This document shows positions 1 to 8,414 of a DNA stretch of 64,000 bases, piece by piece. The notes below the pieces were generated by a model. It searched no databases. It saw only the letters and a list, made by a program, of their open reading frames with translations, and was not told the origin of the DNA. A program made the position numbers and the translations under genes. Every line of letters begins with the position of its first letter. Positions within the stretch are counted from its first letter, which is position 1. This stretch comes from Paenibacillus chitinolyticus NBRC 15660 (GTDB lineage: Bacteria > Bacillota > Bacilli > Paenibacillales > NBRC-103111): the NCBI RefSeq assembly GCF_000739915.1, contig NZ_BBJT01000006.1, positions 186,001 through 250,000 on the forward strand, written 5' to 3'.

Positions 1-456
1 AAGGCCGAATTTCGGCTCGTTATCGTCGATGGAATGGCCCCCCACAAGCGTGGCGCCGGCTTCCTGGACTTTATCGGCCGCTCCTCTCAAAATATCGGTA
101 AGCACCTGCTTATCGAGCGTTTTGATCGGAAAAGCCACGATGTTCAGCACAGTCAGCGGTTTGCCGCCCATCGCGTAAATATCGCTGATCGCGTTCGCTG
201 CCGCAACCTGCCCGAAAGAATAAGGATCGTCTACAATCGGAGTAAAAAAATCGACGGTCTGCACGAGAGCCAGATCATCGCTAAGTTTATATACGCCCGC
301 ATCGTCGCTCGTATCCAGACCGACAAGCAGATTCGGATTCGGCAGCGGAGCCGGCATTCCCCGCAGAACTTGGGACAGATCGGCCGGACCGATTTTACAG
401 CCGCAGCCTCCTTTGCTGGAGAGGGAAGTTAATTTGACGGGTTGAGCATCTTTCAT
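1..456 (-). CDS. selD: selenide, water dikinase SelD (5' part, cut by window edge)
   Basis: N-terminal 152 residues of selenophosphate synthetase, which makes selenophosphate from selenide and ATP for selenocysteine or selenouridine synthesis. The start at 456 gives [20 protein letters not shown], and the family active-site signature GGCGCK falls at residues 16-21, with Cys18 where some homologues carry selenocysteine, and Lys21. [10 protein letters not shown] segment and [11 protein letters not shown] near the edge are typical metal and nucleotide-binding loops. The frame is open to base 1, so the C-terminal half lies outside the window. It is transcribed divergently from the downstream aldolase. 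Because the catalytic residue is Cys, no SECIS element is needed to read this gene. Confidence 0.9.
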   Translation of the reverse strand, partial: MKDAQPVKLTSLSSKGGCGCKIGPADLSQVLRGMPAPLPNPNLLVGLDTSDDAGVYKLSDDLALVQTVDFFTPIVDDPYSFGQVAAANAISDIYAMGGKPLTVLNIVAFPIKTLDKQVLTDILRGAADKVQEAGATLVGGHSIDDNEPKFGL

Positions 457-636
457 GGGGTTCACCCTTTTCACACAGAATGGTTGACACACTTCTTCTA
501 TTGTATACCAAGCTTGCGGATTCTTAAAATAATCTTGTCCTGCGCCCCTCTCCCGGTTGGTCATGACGCCACGCCTTTTCATGTGATAACATGGGGATAT
601 ACGGGAGCTTTTCCCGCTTAAACAACCGAAAGCGAA

Positions 637-1305
637 GTGAACGAAGTGGAACGTGAACAGGGACTCCAGGAACTGGAACGCACCCGACTTATCGCCATTC
701 TCCGGGGCGTCAAACCGGGACAAATTATCCGCACGGCGGAAGCGATGCTCGAAGGCGGTGTTACCGTCCTCGAAGTAACGCTTAATACGGACGGGGCACT
801 GGACATGATCCGGGAACTGAGAAGCAGGCTCGGCGGCCGTATGTTTATCGGAGCGGGCACCGTTCTGGATCTGGAGGATGCGCGGCAGGCCATCGAAGCC
901 GGTGCCTCTTTCCTCGTTACACCGAACACCGACGAGGCCGTGATCGCGTATTCGGTTTCGCAAGGCATCCCGATCTTCCCCGGCGCGATGACGCCAACCG
1001 AGATTGTCCGGGCCTGGAAAGCCGGCGCGCAGGCGGTCAAAGTGTTCCCGAGCACCGGTCTCGGCCTTACCTACATACGCGAATTGATGGGCCCGCTGGA
1101 CCGGGTGCCTATGGTCGCCGTCGGCGGCGTCACGGCCGGCAATATCGGCGAATATCTGCAAGCGGGCTGCTATGCGGCCGGCGTAGGCAGCTCCTTGTGC
1201 AAGCTCGCCGATATCGATGCGGGCCGCTTTGACGTCATCACCGCGAATGCACGCCGGTTTGCGGAAGCCGTCTCCCAGTGGAAGGAAGCCGCATGGACGT
1301 CCTGA
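637..1305 (+). CDS. eda: bifunctional KHG/KDPG aldolase
   Basis: Class I aldolase of 222 aa that splits 2-keto-3-deoxy-6-phosphogluconate (Entner-Doudoroff and uronate catabolism) and 4-hydroxy-2-oxoglutarate. Seen: ILRG near residue 21, the general base Glu46 in VTVLEVTLN, and the Schiff-base Lys135 in AVKVFPST, followed by a GGV phosphate-binding loop. Length fits the family. The start is a GTG with a weak ribosome binding site; a second GTG nine bases on is possible. The end overlaps the next gene by 13 bases, which suggests the two are co-transcribed. No other uronate genes are visible nearby. Confidence 0.88.
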   Translation: MNEVEREQGLQELERTRLIAILRGVKPGQIIRTAEAMLEGGVTVLEVTLNTDGALDMIRELRSRLGGRMFIGAGTVLDLEDARQAIEAGASFLVTPNTDEAVIAYSVSQGIPIFPGAMTPTEIVRAWKAGAQAVKVFPSTGLGLTYIRELMGPLDRVPMVAVGGVTAGNIGEYLQAGCYAAGVGSSLCKLADIDAGRFDVITANARRFAEAVSQWKEAAWTS

Positions 1306-2078
1306 CGTTCTTCGGCACCGGCGACTCCATGGGCGTCCCCCGCGCCTACTGCGACTGCGGCGTCTGCACGGAAGCCCGCACAACCGGGGTCAACCGCAGG
1401 CTGCGCTCGTCCGCCCTGCTGGACACCGGCACGGCCGAAGGCAGTCTGCTCCTCGACTGCGGGCCGAACTGGGGCCTGCAAATGGAGCGGGCCGGCCTTA
1501 GAGATTTGCGCCATGTACTCATTACTCATGCGCATTACGACCATATCGGCGGCCTCCCGGAGTACGCCGATCTATGCCGCTGGCTGGGCATCCGCGGCAA
1601 AGTGTATGCCGCCGCGGAGGTCGTGGACCGGATCCGCGCCATCTTCCCCTGGATCGACCGCAATCTCGATTATATCGCGGTCGATGAAGGCTTCTCCTTC
1701 GGCGGCTGGGAGATCCGCCTGTGGAAGGTAACACACGGGGCAAACGGATTTTCCTTTGCCCTGCGGTTCGACCGCGGGGAGGAATACAGCTTCGTCTACT
1801 GCCCCGATTCCATCGGCTTGAACGAGCAGGAGAAAGCTCCTATGCGAGGTCTTGATCTCCTTGTGCTCGGCACGAGCTTCTACAAGGAGGAAGGGGCCGG
1901 CCGCTCCGTCTACGATGTGACGGAAGCGCTTGAGCTGCTGCGGGAAGTGAAGCCTTCCCGCACAGTTTTCACGCATCTGTCGCACGGAATCGACCTGCTG
2001 GAGGACTATGCGCTCTCCTCCGGCGTCAGGTTCGCTCAGGCCGGGCTGAGCATCGCTCTGTCCCGCGATTCCGGCTAA
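1293..2078 (+). CDS. MBL-fold hydrolase, PhnP-like
   Basis: Metallo-beta-lactamase fold enzyme of 261 aa resembling PhnP (phosphoribosyl cyclic phosphate phosphodiesterase). Seen: [12 protein letters not shown] at the N-terminus, a CDCGVC zinc-type cysteine pair at about 20-25 as in PhnP, the metal motif HAHYDH at 79-84, and a late TVFTHLSHG. No phn C-P lyase genes are visible, so the substrate here is unknown and a housekeeping repair role on cyclic phosphates is only an inference. ATG 1293 is preferred over GTG 1278 because AAGGAAG lies just upstream. Overlaps the end of eda and is followed by a strong terminator. Confidence 0.8.
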   Translation: MDVLTFFGTGDSMGVPRAYCDCGVCTEARTTGVNRRLRSSALLDTGTAEGSLLLDCGPNWGLQMERAGLRDLRHVLITHAHYDHIGGLPEYADLCRWLGIRGKVYAAAEVVDRIRAIFPWIDRNLDYIAVDEGFSFGGWEIRLWKVTHGANGFSFALRFDRGEEYSFVYCPDSIGLNEQEKAPMRGLDLLVLGTSFYKEEGAGRSVYDVTEALELLREVKPSRTVFTHLSHGIDLLEDYALSSGVRFAQAGLSIALSRDSG

Positions 2079-2312
2079 CGACAGGCTCTTGCCCTCCGTG
2101 CGGATAAGAAGCGCGATGTCGCACGAGCCGCCGGTTCCGGTTATACAACCGCTCCCGCTCCTGCCATGCAGCTTTTTGTTTTCCGCAGCTTCCGACGATG
2201 CTTGGTCGCTGTCTTCAACCCGTTCTATTATTCCGGACCGGCACTCGGTAATAGAAGGAATGCCCTTAGGCATCGCCCCCGCCCCAGAGTCCTTCGGCAA
2301 CTCTGTACAGGC

Positions 2313-2370
2313 AAAAAGAAGAAGCCCTCCCCGACGTCCGTAAGGACAAGGCTGGCTTCTTCTTTTCTTT
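2313..2370. terminator. bidirectional rho-independent terminator
   Basis: GAAGAAGCC pairs with GGCTTCTTC and is flanked by A- and T-runs, so it can end both the PhnP-like gene and the convergent regulator. The stretch 2079-2392 holds no other feature I can support. Confidence 0.75.
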
Positions 2371-2392
2371 TTAACGCGGCCGGTTCTATAAA

Positions 2393-3031
2393 TCAGAAGC
2401 TCTCCGCCCGGCGAATCTGATACACGCACTTGGTCCCGCCTTTGGCCAAACATTCGGTGCGTTCGACCGGCGTTCCGAGCAGCTCCTGGAACAAGGCAAG
2501 CTCACATTGACAGGCCTGCTGGTATTGGTCCGCAACCTGGGCGATCGGGCAGTTATGTTCATTCAGAATATAATCCCCGTTCTCCCCTTGCTCCAGACTT
2601 ACCATATAGCCGTTGTCGTTCTGAATCCGGGCCAATTCGGCGACCTTCTCCGGGAAAGACTTGCCTTCCATCCGGGAGCCGTAACGCTCCGAAAGTTTGT
2701 CTTTGCGCCTTTGAAATAGCCGCGTCAGTTTTCCTTCGCCTTCTTCCGCAACCAGCTCCTCCAGAAGATCCAGAGTCAGTGCGTTATATTTCTTGGGAAA
2801 TAAATCATCCGCTTCTTTCGTGAGCGAATACATATGCAAAGGCCTGCCCATTGCCTGGCGTGCCAGCTTTGATTCGATAAAACCATCTCGATCCAGCGTG
2901 TTTAAATGGCGTCTGACGGCCATCTCCGTAATCCCAAGCTCCTTGGCAAGTTCCCCTACACTGAGAGGGCCCCGGGTCCTGAGCAGAGATAACACGATTT
3001 TGCGGGTCGACAACTCTGCGTCGCGATACAT
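2393..3031 (-). CDS. SufR-like HTH regulator with C-terminal cysteines
   Basis: Predicted DNA-binding regulator of 212 aa. The N-terminal winged helix (PLSVGELAKELGITEMAVRR) resembles DeoR/ArsR-type domains, and the C-terminal half has a cysteine set, NCPI followed by CQC and then CLAKGGTKC. That layout is typical of SufR-like proteins (COG2345 type) that bind a Fe-S cluster. No suf genes are in the window, so the target is unknown. ATG 3031 has AGGTGA six bases upstream and is preferred over GTG 3040. Convergent with the PhnP-like gene. Confidence 0.7.
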   Translation of the reverse strand: MYRDAELSTRKIVLSLLRTRGPLSVGELAKELGITEMAVRRHLNTLDRDGFIESKLARQAMGRPLHMYSLTKEADDLFPKKYNALTLDLLEELVAEEGEGKLTRLFQRRKDKLSERYGSRMEGKSFPEKVAELARIQNDNGYMVSLEQGENGDYILNEHNCPIAQVADQYQQACQCELALFQELLGTPVERTECLAKGGTKCVYQIRRAESF

Positions 3032-3110
3032 GAGAATCACCTGCCTGATGCCTAGATAGTCTCATTGTATCGTAACCTTGGGCATAAGTAAATTATGAAA
3101 CATAAAAGTA

Positions 3111-3143
3111 TAAAAACACCGGGATTCGTCTCTCCCGAGTGTC
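3111..3143 (-). terminator. terminator of the YutE-like gene
   Basis: Read on the minus strand, an ACAC-CGGG stem pairs with CCCGGTGT and is followed by TTTT; it lies directly at the stop codon of the DUF86 gene. Confidence 0.6.
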
Positions 3144-3573
3144 AGATCATTTCTTTTTCGATAAAAGCTTCCACCGAACGGGTGAAATCCGGGAGAATGA
3201 CGGGCAGTTCTTTCAACAGAGGGTGAACCCCTTCTCTGGAAAACGTATCGTACTCCTGTACGAGAGGCTTGCGAAGTTTCACCAGCGACAGCAAAGCCGC
3301 TGTCGTTTCTTCCGAAAACACTTTTTCCGTTCCCAGAATGTCGATAATGTCCTCGTAGCTGCTCGCGTCTCTCATCAGAAAGCCGTCAATGATCAGGCTT
3401 CCCACGTCCGTGACGGTTTCGATCGCCAGATGAAGAACACGCTCTTGGGCCAGATACGTGATCAGACGCTTGTCCCCGTTCGAGAATGCCTGCTCCAGCT
3501 CGGTGCAGCCTGTCAGCAGTTCGGGTACGAAAGCGAGTCTTTGTTTGATTTGATCTACATTAACATAATACAT
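3142..3573 (-). CDS. DUF86 / HepT-like protein, YutE-like
   Basis: About 143 aa, strongly reminiscent of Bacillus YutE: NVDQIKQRL at the N-terminus, a central LAQERVLHLAIETV helix, then DGFLMRDASSYEDIIDIL and LRKPLVQEY. The family shares the HepT fold with toxin RNases that need an Rx4-6HxY-type motif and a MntA antitoxin. No antitoxin gene flanks it, and YutE-like proteins in Bacilli are chromosomal singletons, so a toxin role is doubtful. ATG 3573 follows AAGGAGG and lies five bases after the stop of the small membrane protein gene, so the two are probably one transcript. Confidence 0.75.
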   Translation of the reverse strand: MYYVNVDQIKQRLAFVPELLTGCTELEQAFSNGDKRLITYLAQERVLHLAIETVTDVGSLIIDGFLMRDASSYEDIIDILGTEKVFSEETTAALLSLVKLRKPLVQEYDTFSREGVHPLLKELPVILPDFTRSVEAFIEKEMI

Positions 3574-3578
3574 GGCGG

Positions 3579-3740
3579 TTATTTCCGCCTCCTTTTCTTG
3601 CTCCATTTCGACCAGGCCAGCATAACAACGAACATAATCACGACGATTATGACCAGAAGTACGCTCTGCATCAAGTATTCCATGCTGAGCTTGGACTTCC
3701 CGCTATCTCCGGCGGCCGCTGCAATGTACATTAGATCCAT
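3579..3740 (-). CDS. small single-pass membrane protein (53 aa)
   Basis: Encodes a 53-residue protein starting MDLMYIAAAAG, with one hydrophobic helix (about 26-43, rich in Val, Ile and Met) and a very basic end (WSKWSKKRRRK). The positive tail predicts an N-out, C-in orientation. The stop falls just before the start of the YutE-like gene, and the AAGGAGG used by that gene lies inside its last codons. I do not recognise the family. Support is coding sense plus coupling to the neighbour; the ribosome binding site is weak. Confidence 0.5.
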   Translation of the reverse strand: MDLMYIAAAAGDSGKSKLSMEYLMQSVLLVIIVVIMFVVMLAWSKWSKKRRRK

Positions 3741-3874
3741 CTGTGTTCCAGTACCTTTCTTGTCGGCTTGCGCCGCTTTCTTCTCTCAACTAAGTGTAGC
3801 CAACCCCCGGCGCCGCCGTCAAGCGAAGCCGTGGGCTTCAGGGCAGTAACTTCCGCAAGCGTTTGACGCAATCG

Positions 3875-4540
3875 TCACTTAAACCTGGCAAGGATCGCCC
3901 AACGGCGCTGTTTACGCCTACTGTATTTGGGCAGGGATTTGTATACGTCGACGGATTCACGGAAAGCTTCCTTCGCTTTTTCGGTACGCCCGAGCTTGCC
4001 GTAAAGCAGCCCCAGACGGTAATAAGCTTCCACCGAAGAAGATTGTTCATCGCGGAACCGCTCCAGCATGTCCACGGCCTGCCGGGGGTCGCTTTCCGCG
4101 AGGGCTTCGCCCATTTGCAGATAGGGATCGCCGTATTTGACGCGGGGGTTAAGCTCCAGCGCTTTTGTCATGTAAGCAAGGCCTTCTTGCAGCTGATCCA
4201 TTTTCAGCAGACACAGGCCGATTTCGTAGGAAACATCCGCCGATTCGGACATGACCGGCTCCACCTCGCGCAAATAGACAAGCGCCTCGCGGTATTTCCG
4301 TTTGTCGATCAGCAGACGCGCCAATTCCAGCTTCGAGGAAGCGTGATGCGGATTTGCGCGCAGTTCCTGCCTCAGCTGCGAGATGCGCCGGTTTCTTTTC
4401 AAGGGCCGCAGCAGACTGGGTGAAAGACCGATAAAACGGCGGTCGATGACATACAAAACGACGAGCAGAATGATCAATGCGAGCAGAGGACTCCGGGTGA
4501 TATAGAGCAAGAGCGAGAACAGAAAAAATTTCCCAAGCAA
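3875..4540 (-). CDS. membrane-anchored TPR-repeat protein
   Basis: 221 aa. An N-terminal hydrophobic segment (FFLFSLLLY, then LLALIILLVVLYVI) makes one or two membrane spans. Tandem tetratricopeptide-like helix pairs follow: HHASSKLELARLLIDKRKY, SADVSYEIGLCLLKMDQ, and VEAYYRLGLLYGKLGRTEKAKEAF without its first residues. TPRs bind other proteins, so a scaffold role at the membrane is likely but the partner is unknown. I choose TTG 4540, preceded by AAGGAGAG; the longer open frame upstream has no good start and runs across the divergent gene at 4746. Confidence 0.7.
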   Translation of the reverse strand: MLGKFFLFSLLLYITRSPLLALIILLVVLYVIDRRFIGLSPSLLRPLKRNRRISQLRQELRANPHHASSKLELARLLIDKRKYREALVYLREVEPVMSESADVSYEIGLCLLKMDQLQEGLAYMTKALELNPRVKYGDPYLQMGEALAESDPRQAVDMLERFRDEQSSSVEAYYRLGLLYGKLGRTEKAKEAFRESVDVYKSLPKYSRRKQRRWAILARFK

Positions 4541-4745
4541 ACCTATCTCTCCTTCCGACCTTTTCTTTCCGCAACTTATCGTACCATAATTTCCAAAAAA
4601 CCTCATGAAATTGTTTGTGTGACATTGTTGTGACAGCCGTGTGCGGGGGCCGGGACATTTTTCCTGAAGGAGGTATGTGCTTCCTGCCTCTTTATTAGTA
4701 TAATTAGACTCAGCATTCTCACGCAGAAAGGATTTCGGTCTGAAA

Positions 4746-5039
4746 ATGAATGAACAACAAGCGCGTAAATGGAGTGTTATGCGGCGCAAAGGCCCCGGTA
4801 TGTACGTTATGCTCAACTTCGCACTCCCGGTAGGACTTGTGCTGACTGCTCTCGTCTCGCTTCTGGAATACTCGCTGGCCGGCGAACTGATCGGGATTTG
4901 GCTGCCGATCCGGCTGATCGTGTTTTGCTTTATCGGGTTCTTCCTCGGCATGTTCCGCTGGCAGTCGGTGGACAAGAAGTATCAGCAGGTTGCGCCCAAG
5001 TACGGATTGCCCGTTCAATTGGAAAAAGGAACCAAGTAA
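4746..5039 (+). CDS. small membrane protein, two predicted spans
   Basis: 97 aa, function unknown. Two hydrophobic stretches (about 20-45 and 50-70) are separated by a short loop, with a basic N-terminus and a polar tail ending EKGTK. The start has GAAAGGA upstream, and a TATAAT at 4699-4704 may be its -10 box. A clear terminator follows at 5081. I do not recognise the family. Confidence 0.6.
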   Translation: MNEQQARKWSVMRRKGPGMYVMLNFALPVGLVLTALVSLLEYSLAGELIGIWLPIRLIVFCFIGFFLGMFRWQSVDKKYQQVAPKYGLPVQLEKGTK

Positions 5040-5080
5040 TCTCCGCCAAGGGCTTCCTTTTCCCTCGGGGTGCCGGAATT

Positions 5081-5128
5081 AAAAAAGATCGCTTCTTCGT
5101 CCTCCGGACGGAAAAGCGATCTTTTTTA
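5081..5128. terminator. rho-independent terminator
   Basis: AAAAAAGATCGCTT pairs with AAGCGATCTTTTTT around a GC-rich loop, with T-runs on both strands. Confidence 0.8.
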
Positions 5129-5238
5129 ACGGAAGGGGTTCTGCAGCCTGAGCCCTGCCCGGGAATGAGGCGCGTGAGCTTGCCGCAGCCTCGGGTTCCG
5201 CCCGTCTTTATTGCCTTGAGAGGAGTCTCCCGGGATGT

Positions 5239-5607
5239 TTAAAGGCGGCCTTCCTCAAGTTCACGCTTGACGTCGCCATGCTCCAGCAGCCTCGCTTCCA
5301 GCTGATCTTTTTGCAGCTCGTAGATGTTGGTCGAGCTGGACAGCAGCTCGGCGGTAACGTCCTCGTACGCGTCATGCAGGTTGTCGTTGTACCAATCCAG
5401 CGTCAGATCGGCGTCGTTGCGGTAAACGGGACCCAGCTTGAAAGACGTTTCCCCGGCGCTGCCTGAGGACGATGCCCCGTGAGGCTTTTCGAACTTGGCC
5501 AGCAAAGGCTTGTCAAAACCCTCTACCGCAAATTCGACATCGGCTACTTTGACGTCTTTGTGATTTGTAATCCGGGTTACTTTGGCGTGCTTGATGTAGG
5601 TATCCAT
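5239..5607 (-). CDS. hypothetical protein (122 aa)
   Basis: Soluble, acidic protein starting MDTYIKHAKVTRITNHKD with no signal peptide or membrane span. The first half is beta-rich (VTRITN, VKVADVEFAVEGF); the second half is helical and charged (YEDVTAELLSSS, ELQKDQLEARLLEHGD). I recognise no domain. The ribosome binding site CAGGAGAG is good and coding character is clear. It lies downstream of the VanZ-like gene on the same strand, about 60 bases away, so they may be co-transcribed. Confidence 0.6.
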   Translation of the reverse strand: MDTYIKHAKVTRITNHKDVKVADVEFAVEGFDKPLLAKFEKPHGASSSGSAGETSFKLGPVYRNDADLTLDWYNDNLHDAYEDVTAELLSSSTNIYELQKDQLEARLLEHGDVKRELEEGRL

Positions 5608-5668
5608 AGCTCTCTCCTGTCTTTGGCATCGTATCCTTTAGCAGGTAGTATGCCCGGAGGAGCGTATT

Positions 5669-6172
5669 TTATCGGCTGCGAACGTTCCAGGCTCGGATAA
5701 GCCGGATTATCGCGAAAACAGCCATGACCAGCAGCACGCCTACGCTGTCCATCCCTACGTCGATGGCGTGCCCCGTCCGTCCCGGAACGAAGCTCTGGTG
5801 CCATTCGTCGGATGCGGCATACAATACGGCCAGAAACCCGCCGGCCAGCCATGCGGTCCAGAAGGGCCTTTTCATCGCCAGCAGCGTGCGGATCCAGAGA
5901 AAAGCGAGCAGCGCGAATTCCGATACGTGGCCGGCTTTACGGATGATGAACTCGGTGAAATCATACGGCTTTTTGTACGTGACCAGCCCGCCGTCGTAAG
6001 TAAATTCCACTTGGGGAATCCACTGCCGGAGCACATCCTCCTGAATCAGATCCCGGATAAAAGGCCGCATATCCTGCTCCTGGTACGTCTCGGCGGATTT
6101 TGCGAAAATAAATATCATCCACACCAGTGTCGCGGCCAGCCACCAGCCATACGTGCGCAAACGGGGCTTCAT
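5669..6172 (-). CDS. VanZ family membrane protein
   Basis: 167 aa with about four predicted spans. The VanZ hallmark is clear: RKAGHVSEFALLAFL followed by SDEWHQSFVPGRTGHAIDVG. VanZ family members are small integral membrane proteins; the founding one raises teicoplanin resistance, but most chromosomal copies have no known role. No van genes accompany it. ATG 6172 has GGAGG about 13 bases upstream, a long but usable spacing. Confidence 0.8.
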   Translation of the reverse strand: MKPRLRTYGWWLAATLVWMIFIFAKSAETYQEQDMRPFIRDLIQEDVLRQWIPQVEFTYDGGLVTYKKPYDFTEFIIRKAGHVSEFALLAFLWIRTLLAMKRPFWTAWLAGGFLAVLYAASDEWHQSFVPGRTGHAIDVGMDSVGVLLVMAVFAIIRLIRAWNVRSR

Positions 6173-6236
6173 TTCTTTGTGCCAGCCTCCTTACACGAAC
6201 TGCCTGATGTTCTCCAACTGCCGAGCAGCCGGACTA

Positions 6237-6575
6237 TCAGGTGTCCCCGTATTCTTCTTCGTATGTTTTTTTGCGTTTTTTGACTCCTTCGCCCAATGTC
6301 TTTCTTTGGATACTCACCAGGGCAAAAAAGTCGATAATGACGACATTGAAATAGCCCAGCAGGAAAAACGCGTTATGAAACAGCACACTGTAGGCGTCAT
6401 CCGTAATACGGGCCCACCAGAGGCAGACCAAAACCGTCATCACGGTATTGAATAGAGTCGAAATTCCAAAGGAAAGCCATAGTTTACGGGTGCGCCTCAT
6501 CATGACGATTCCCATGATCAGCGTGATTCCGAATATGAGAACCGTAAACACCCAGTAGAGCGTATTATTCGACAA
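6237..6575 (-). CDS. small membrane protein, about four spans
   Basis: 112 aa, starting at a TTG (LSNNTLYWVF) that has AGGAG eight bases upstream; the longer TTG start at 6593 would swallow that site. Hydrophobic segments cover most of the protein, which ends in a basic and then acidic tail (KKRKKTYEEEYGD). Family not recognised. It lies upstream of the VanZ-like gene on the same strand. Confidence 0.55.
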   Translation of the reverse strand: MSNNTLYWVFTVLIFGITLIMGIVMMRRTRKLWLSFGISTLFNTVMTVLVCLWWARITDDAYSVLFHNAFFLLGYFNVVIIDFFALVSIQRKTLGEGVKKRKKTYEEEYGDT

Positions 6576-6726
6576 TAGGACCACTCCTGCCAAAAATTAC
6601 GTTCCGGCGGAACGCATACTGACCTTAGGGTAGCATGAAAACGCAGCCGCTTACAACAAAGACAGACCGGTGAATGCGTCAAAAAAAGTACTTTTTCGGA
6701 TGCCTGGAGTTTAAATGAGGCTTGGC

Positions 6727-6755
6727 TTGCTTTGAACGTTGGATCTATGTATAAT
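6727..6755 (+). promoter_or_regulatory. sigma-A promoter of tRNA-Ala
   Basis: TTGCTT, a 17-base spacer and a perfect TATAAT, ending 20 bases before the tRNA 5' end. Confidence 0.75.
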
Positions 6756-6775
6756 ACAAATCACGGGTATGATAC

Positions 6776-6848
6776 GGGGCCTTAGCTCAGCTGGGAGAGC
6801 GCATCGCTGGCAGCGATGAGGTCAGGGGTTCGATCCCCCTAGGCTCCA
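6776..6848 (+). tRNA. tRNA-Ala(GGC)
   Basis: 73-nt tRNA with an encoded CCA. The acceptor stem pairs GGGGCCT with AGGCTCC (one G-T pair). The D-arm contains CTCAGCTGGGAG. The anticodon stem CATCG/CGATG holds the loop CTGGCAG, giving anticodon GGC (Ala). The T-arm has GGGTTCGATCCC. It has its own promoter and a terminator nine bases downstream. Its 3' end is the apparent boundary of the accessory region: its sequence recurs at 9164, 18542 and, for the last bases only, 19568. Confidence 0.95.
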
Positions 6849-6926
6849 TATAAGACAAAAAGCACTCTTCGGAGTGCTTTTTGTTGTTTGAGCCAAGCGG
6901 GGCCGAACCCCGGGGGTTCAGTCCGC
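6833..6926 (+). repeat. 94-bp direct repeat, left copy
   Basis: Runs from the T-arm of the tRNA through its terminator into the start of the structured repeat. It matches 19568-19661 over 94 bases with three mismatches and no gaps, by eye. The pair encloses about 12.7 kb and looks like attachment-site or duplication boundaries. Confidence 0.85.
6857..6884 (+). terminator. terminator of tRNA-Ala
   Basis: AAAAAGCACTC, loop TTCG, GAGTGCTTTTTG. The same hairpin with the same flanks recurs at 19591-19618. Confidence 0.85.
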
Positions 6927-7062
6927 GCGCACGGAACGAGTGAATAGGCTTCGAAGCTTTGCTTCCGTGGAGGAGCACGGCGTCCGAATCTTACGCTAGA
7001 ATGCTGCGCCGAGTTTGCTTCGTCAGCCTAAAATAAGGATTCAGACATGCCCTAGGCTCCAT
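6895..7062 (+). repeat. structured ~165-nt repeat A, copy 1
   Basis: Begins GGCCGAACCCC and ends CCTAGGCTCCATA, which copies the tRNA 3' end. Inner landmarks: TTCAGTCCGCGCGCACGGAA, GGCTTCGAAGC, GGAGGAGCACGGCGTCCGAA, and a downstream ATTCAGAC that partly pairs with GTCCGAAT. Other copies are at 9266 and 18561, plus split pieces at 19533. It codes for nothing evident and looks like a folded RNA or a mobile repeat. Confidence 0.75.
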
Positions 7063-7075
7063 AGAGAAAAGTTGG

Positions 7076-7099
7076 AAAACGGCAGAGATGCCGTTTTTT
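7076..7099. terminator. rho-independent terminator
   Basis: AAAACGGCA, loop, TGCCGTTTTTT, just after repeat A copy 1. The rest of 7100-7249 shows nothing I can support. Confidence 0.65.
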
Positions 7100-7249
7100 A
7101 TTGCACTTTTGAGCTCATATTCTTGTCGATGATGTTCTATAAAATAAAGTATTAGACCGTAAAAAATAAAGTTGTATACTGCCCATGATTAATCGATAAA
7201 GAAACCAAGGAAGTAGTTTTGAGAAAGATAATGAACTGTCCAGTCTAAA

Positions 7250-7298
7250 AAAGAAAAAGAAAATCGCCAGTAATTTTTGGTGATTTTCTTTTTCTTTC
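7250..7298. terminator. A/T-rich hairpin, terminator of the lactonase-like gene
   Basis: An AAAGAAAAAGAAAATC arm is matched by GATTTTCTTTTTCTTT. It lies 39 bases beyond the stop of the minus-strand hydrolase gene. Confidence 0.65.
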
Positions 7299-7336
7299 AA
7301 ACGAAAGCATCCACTAAACATGATAGGGGATTATTA

Positions 7337-8185
7337 TTATTCATAATATCCTTCGGTAGATTTTCTCAAGTGTCTGAATTGATCCGCATCGTGCCCGAAC
7401 CACACTTGTGAATTCGTGCGGGTAGCCAAAGTACGGATTTTCTCCACCGCATTTCTGTAGCCGATCAAATCATAAATAATACCAGGCGGCTTGACCGGAG
7501 GACCGAAACTTTCCGCGGTATAAATGGCATCGGAAGCTAGAATGATTCCCCCTGTTTCTGGCATTTCGATCTGGAGACCTAACATACCCCATGCATGACC
7601 GCTTCCAAAATTCAAGATTTTGATGCCATCCACCAGATCCAAGTTGTCTTCGCCTGGTTTGACCGTTTTCCACTGTAGTTGGTTTTTGATCCATGCATCG
7701 ATATCAGCCCAAACATAGGCTCCTTCTTTCTCATTACGGGCGTAGGTTTGCAGTGCTCCATTAAACTCATCCTCATGAACGATAATGGTCGCGTTTGTGA
7801 ACATTTCGAGGCATCCTGCATGGTCCAGATGCAAGTGGGAGGCAACGACGTACTTGATCTCCTCAGGTCTAACATTAAGTTGCTCCAGTCGGTTATGCAG
7901 GTAACATTCCTCGCTTGCCACCCATGGAGACGACAGTTGGGTCGATTGTGCCCAACGCCCTCCAATGCCCATGGAGTTTGGGTTGCAGGCTGTATCAAAC
8001 AAGATTTTTCCCTCAGGATGATCAATCAATACCGTATAGATTGGAAATTCCACAAATTGTGTCGGGGCGTTCGGATTATTTATTGTAGCCGGATTATGCA
8101 TGGCGATTATCCAATTTTTATCCATGCTCATTCGACCGTTATCCAATACAAATAGCTTAGGACGCGTTTTAATAATATTTGTCAT
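7337..8185 (-). CDS. MBL-fold hydrolase, N-acyl homoserine lactonase family
   Basis: 282 aa. The metal motif is HLHLDHAG, followed by IIVHEDEF, GSGHAWGM and ASDAIY, the order seen in AiiA/AttM-type lactonases. Known members open the lactone ring of acyl-homoserine lactones (quorum quenching); other lactones are possible substrates. No signal peptide, so cytoplasmic. ATG 8185 gives MTNIIKTRPKLFVLDNG; an upstream ATG at 8239 with AGGAAG is an alternative. Base composition is more A/T-rich than the flanking core, and it is divergent from an HxlR regulator, which probably controls it. It lies inside the accessory region. Confidence 0.8.
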   Translation of the reverse strand: MTNIIKTRPKLFVLDNGRMSMDKNWIIAMHNPATINNPNAPTQFVEFPIYTVLIDHPEGKILFDTACNPNSMGIGGRWAQSTQLSSPWVASEECYLHNRLEQLNVRPEEIKYVVASHLHLDHAGCLEMFTNATIIVHEDEFNGALQTYARNEKEGAYVWADIDAWIKNQLQWKTVKPGEDNLDLVDGIKILNFGSGHAWGMLGLQIEMPETGGIILASDAIYTAESFGPPVKPPGIIYDLIGYRNAVEKIRTLATRTNSQVWFGHDADQFRHLRKSTEGYYE

Positions 8186-8414
8186 GTTTATACCTACCCA
8201 TCGAAGTAATCCAGTACAAGATACCCCTTTCGGGAGCATATCTTCCTGCTCTTGGAACGTCCGGATCGCCCTTAAGCGGTGCCTTGTTACGGCAGATCTT
8301 GCACAAAGCTGCTCCAGTACTGGTATAGACATACAGTAATACAAAAATTAGAATGATATAAGTAGGCACTTTAAAGTGTCCTGGGAACTTCGTATTACAT
8401 AGGAGGGAAATCAT

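Noticed and set aside
1572-2453. 293-codon minus-strand frame over the PhnP-like gene
   Set aside because: Mostly antisense; crosses a terminator and has no recognisable domain.
3142-3573. Active HepT/MntA toxin-antitoxin pair
   Set aside because: No MntA-type nucleotidyltransferase flanks the gene; the neighbour is a small membrane protein.
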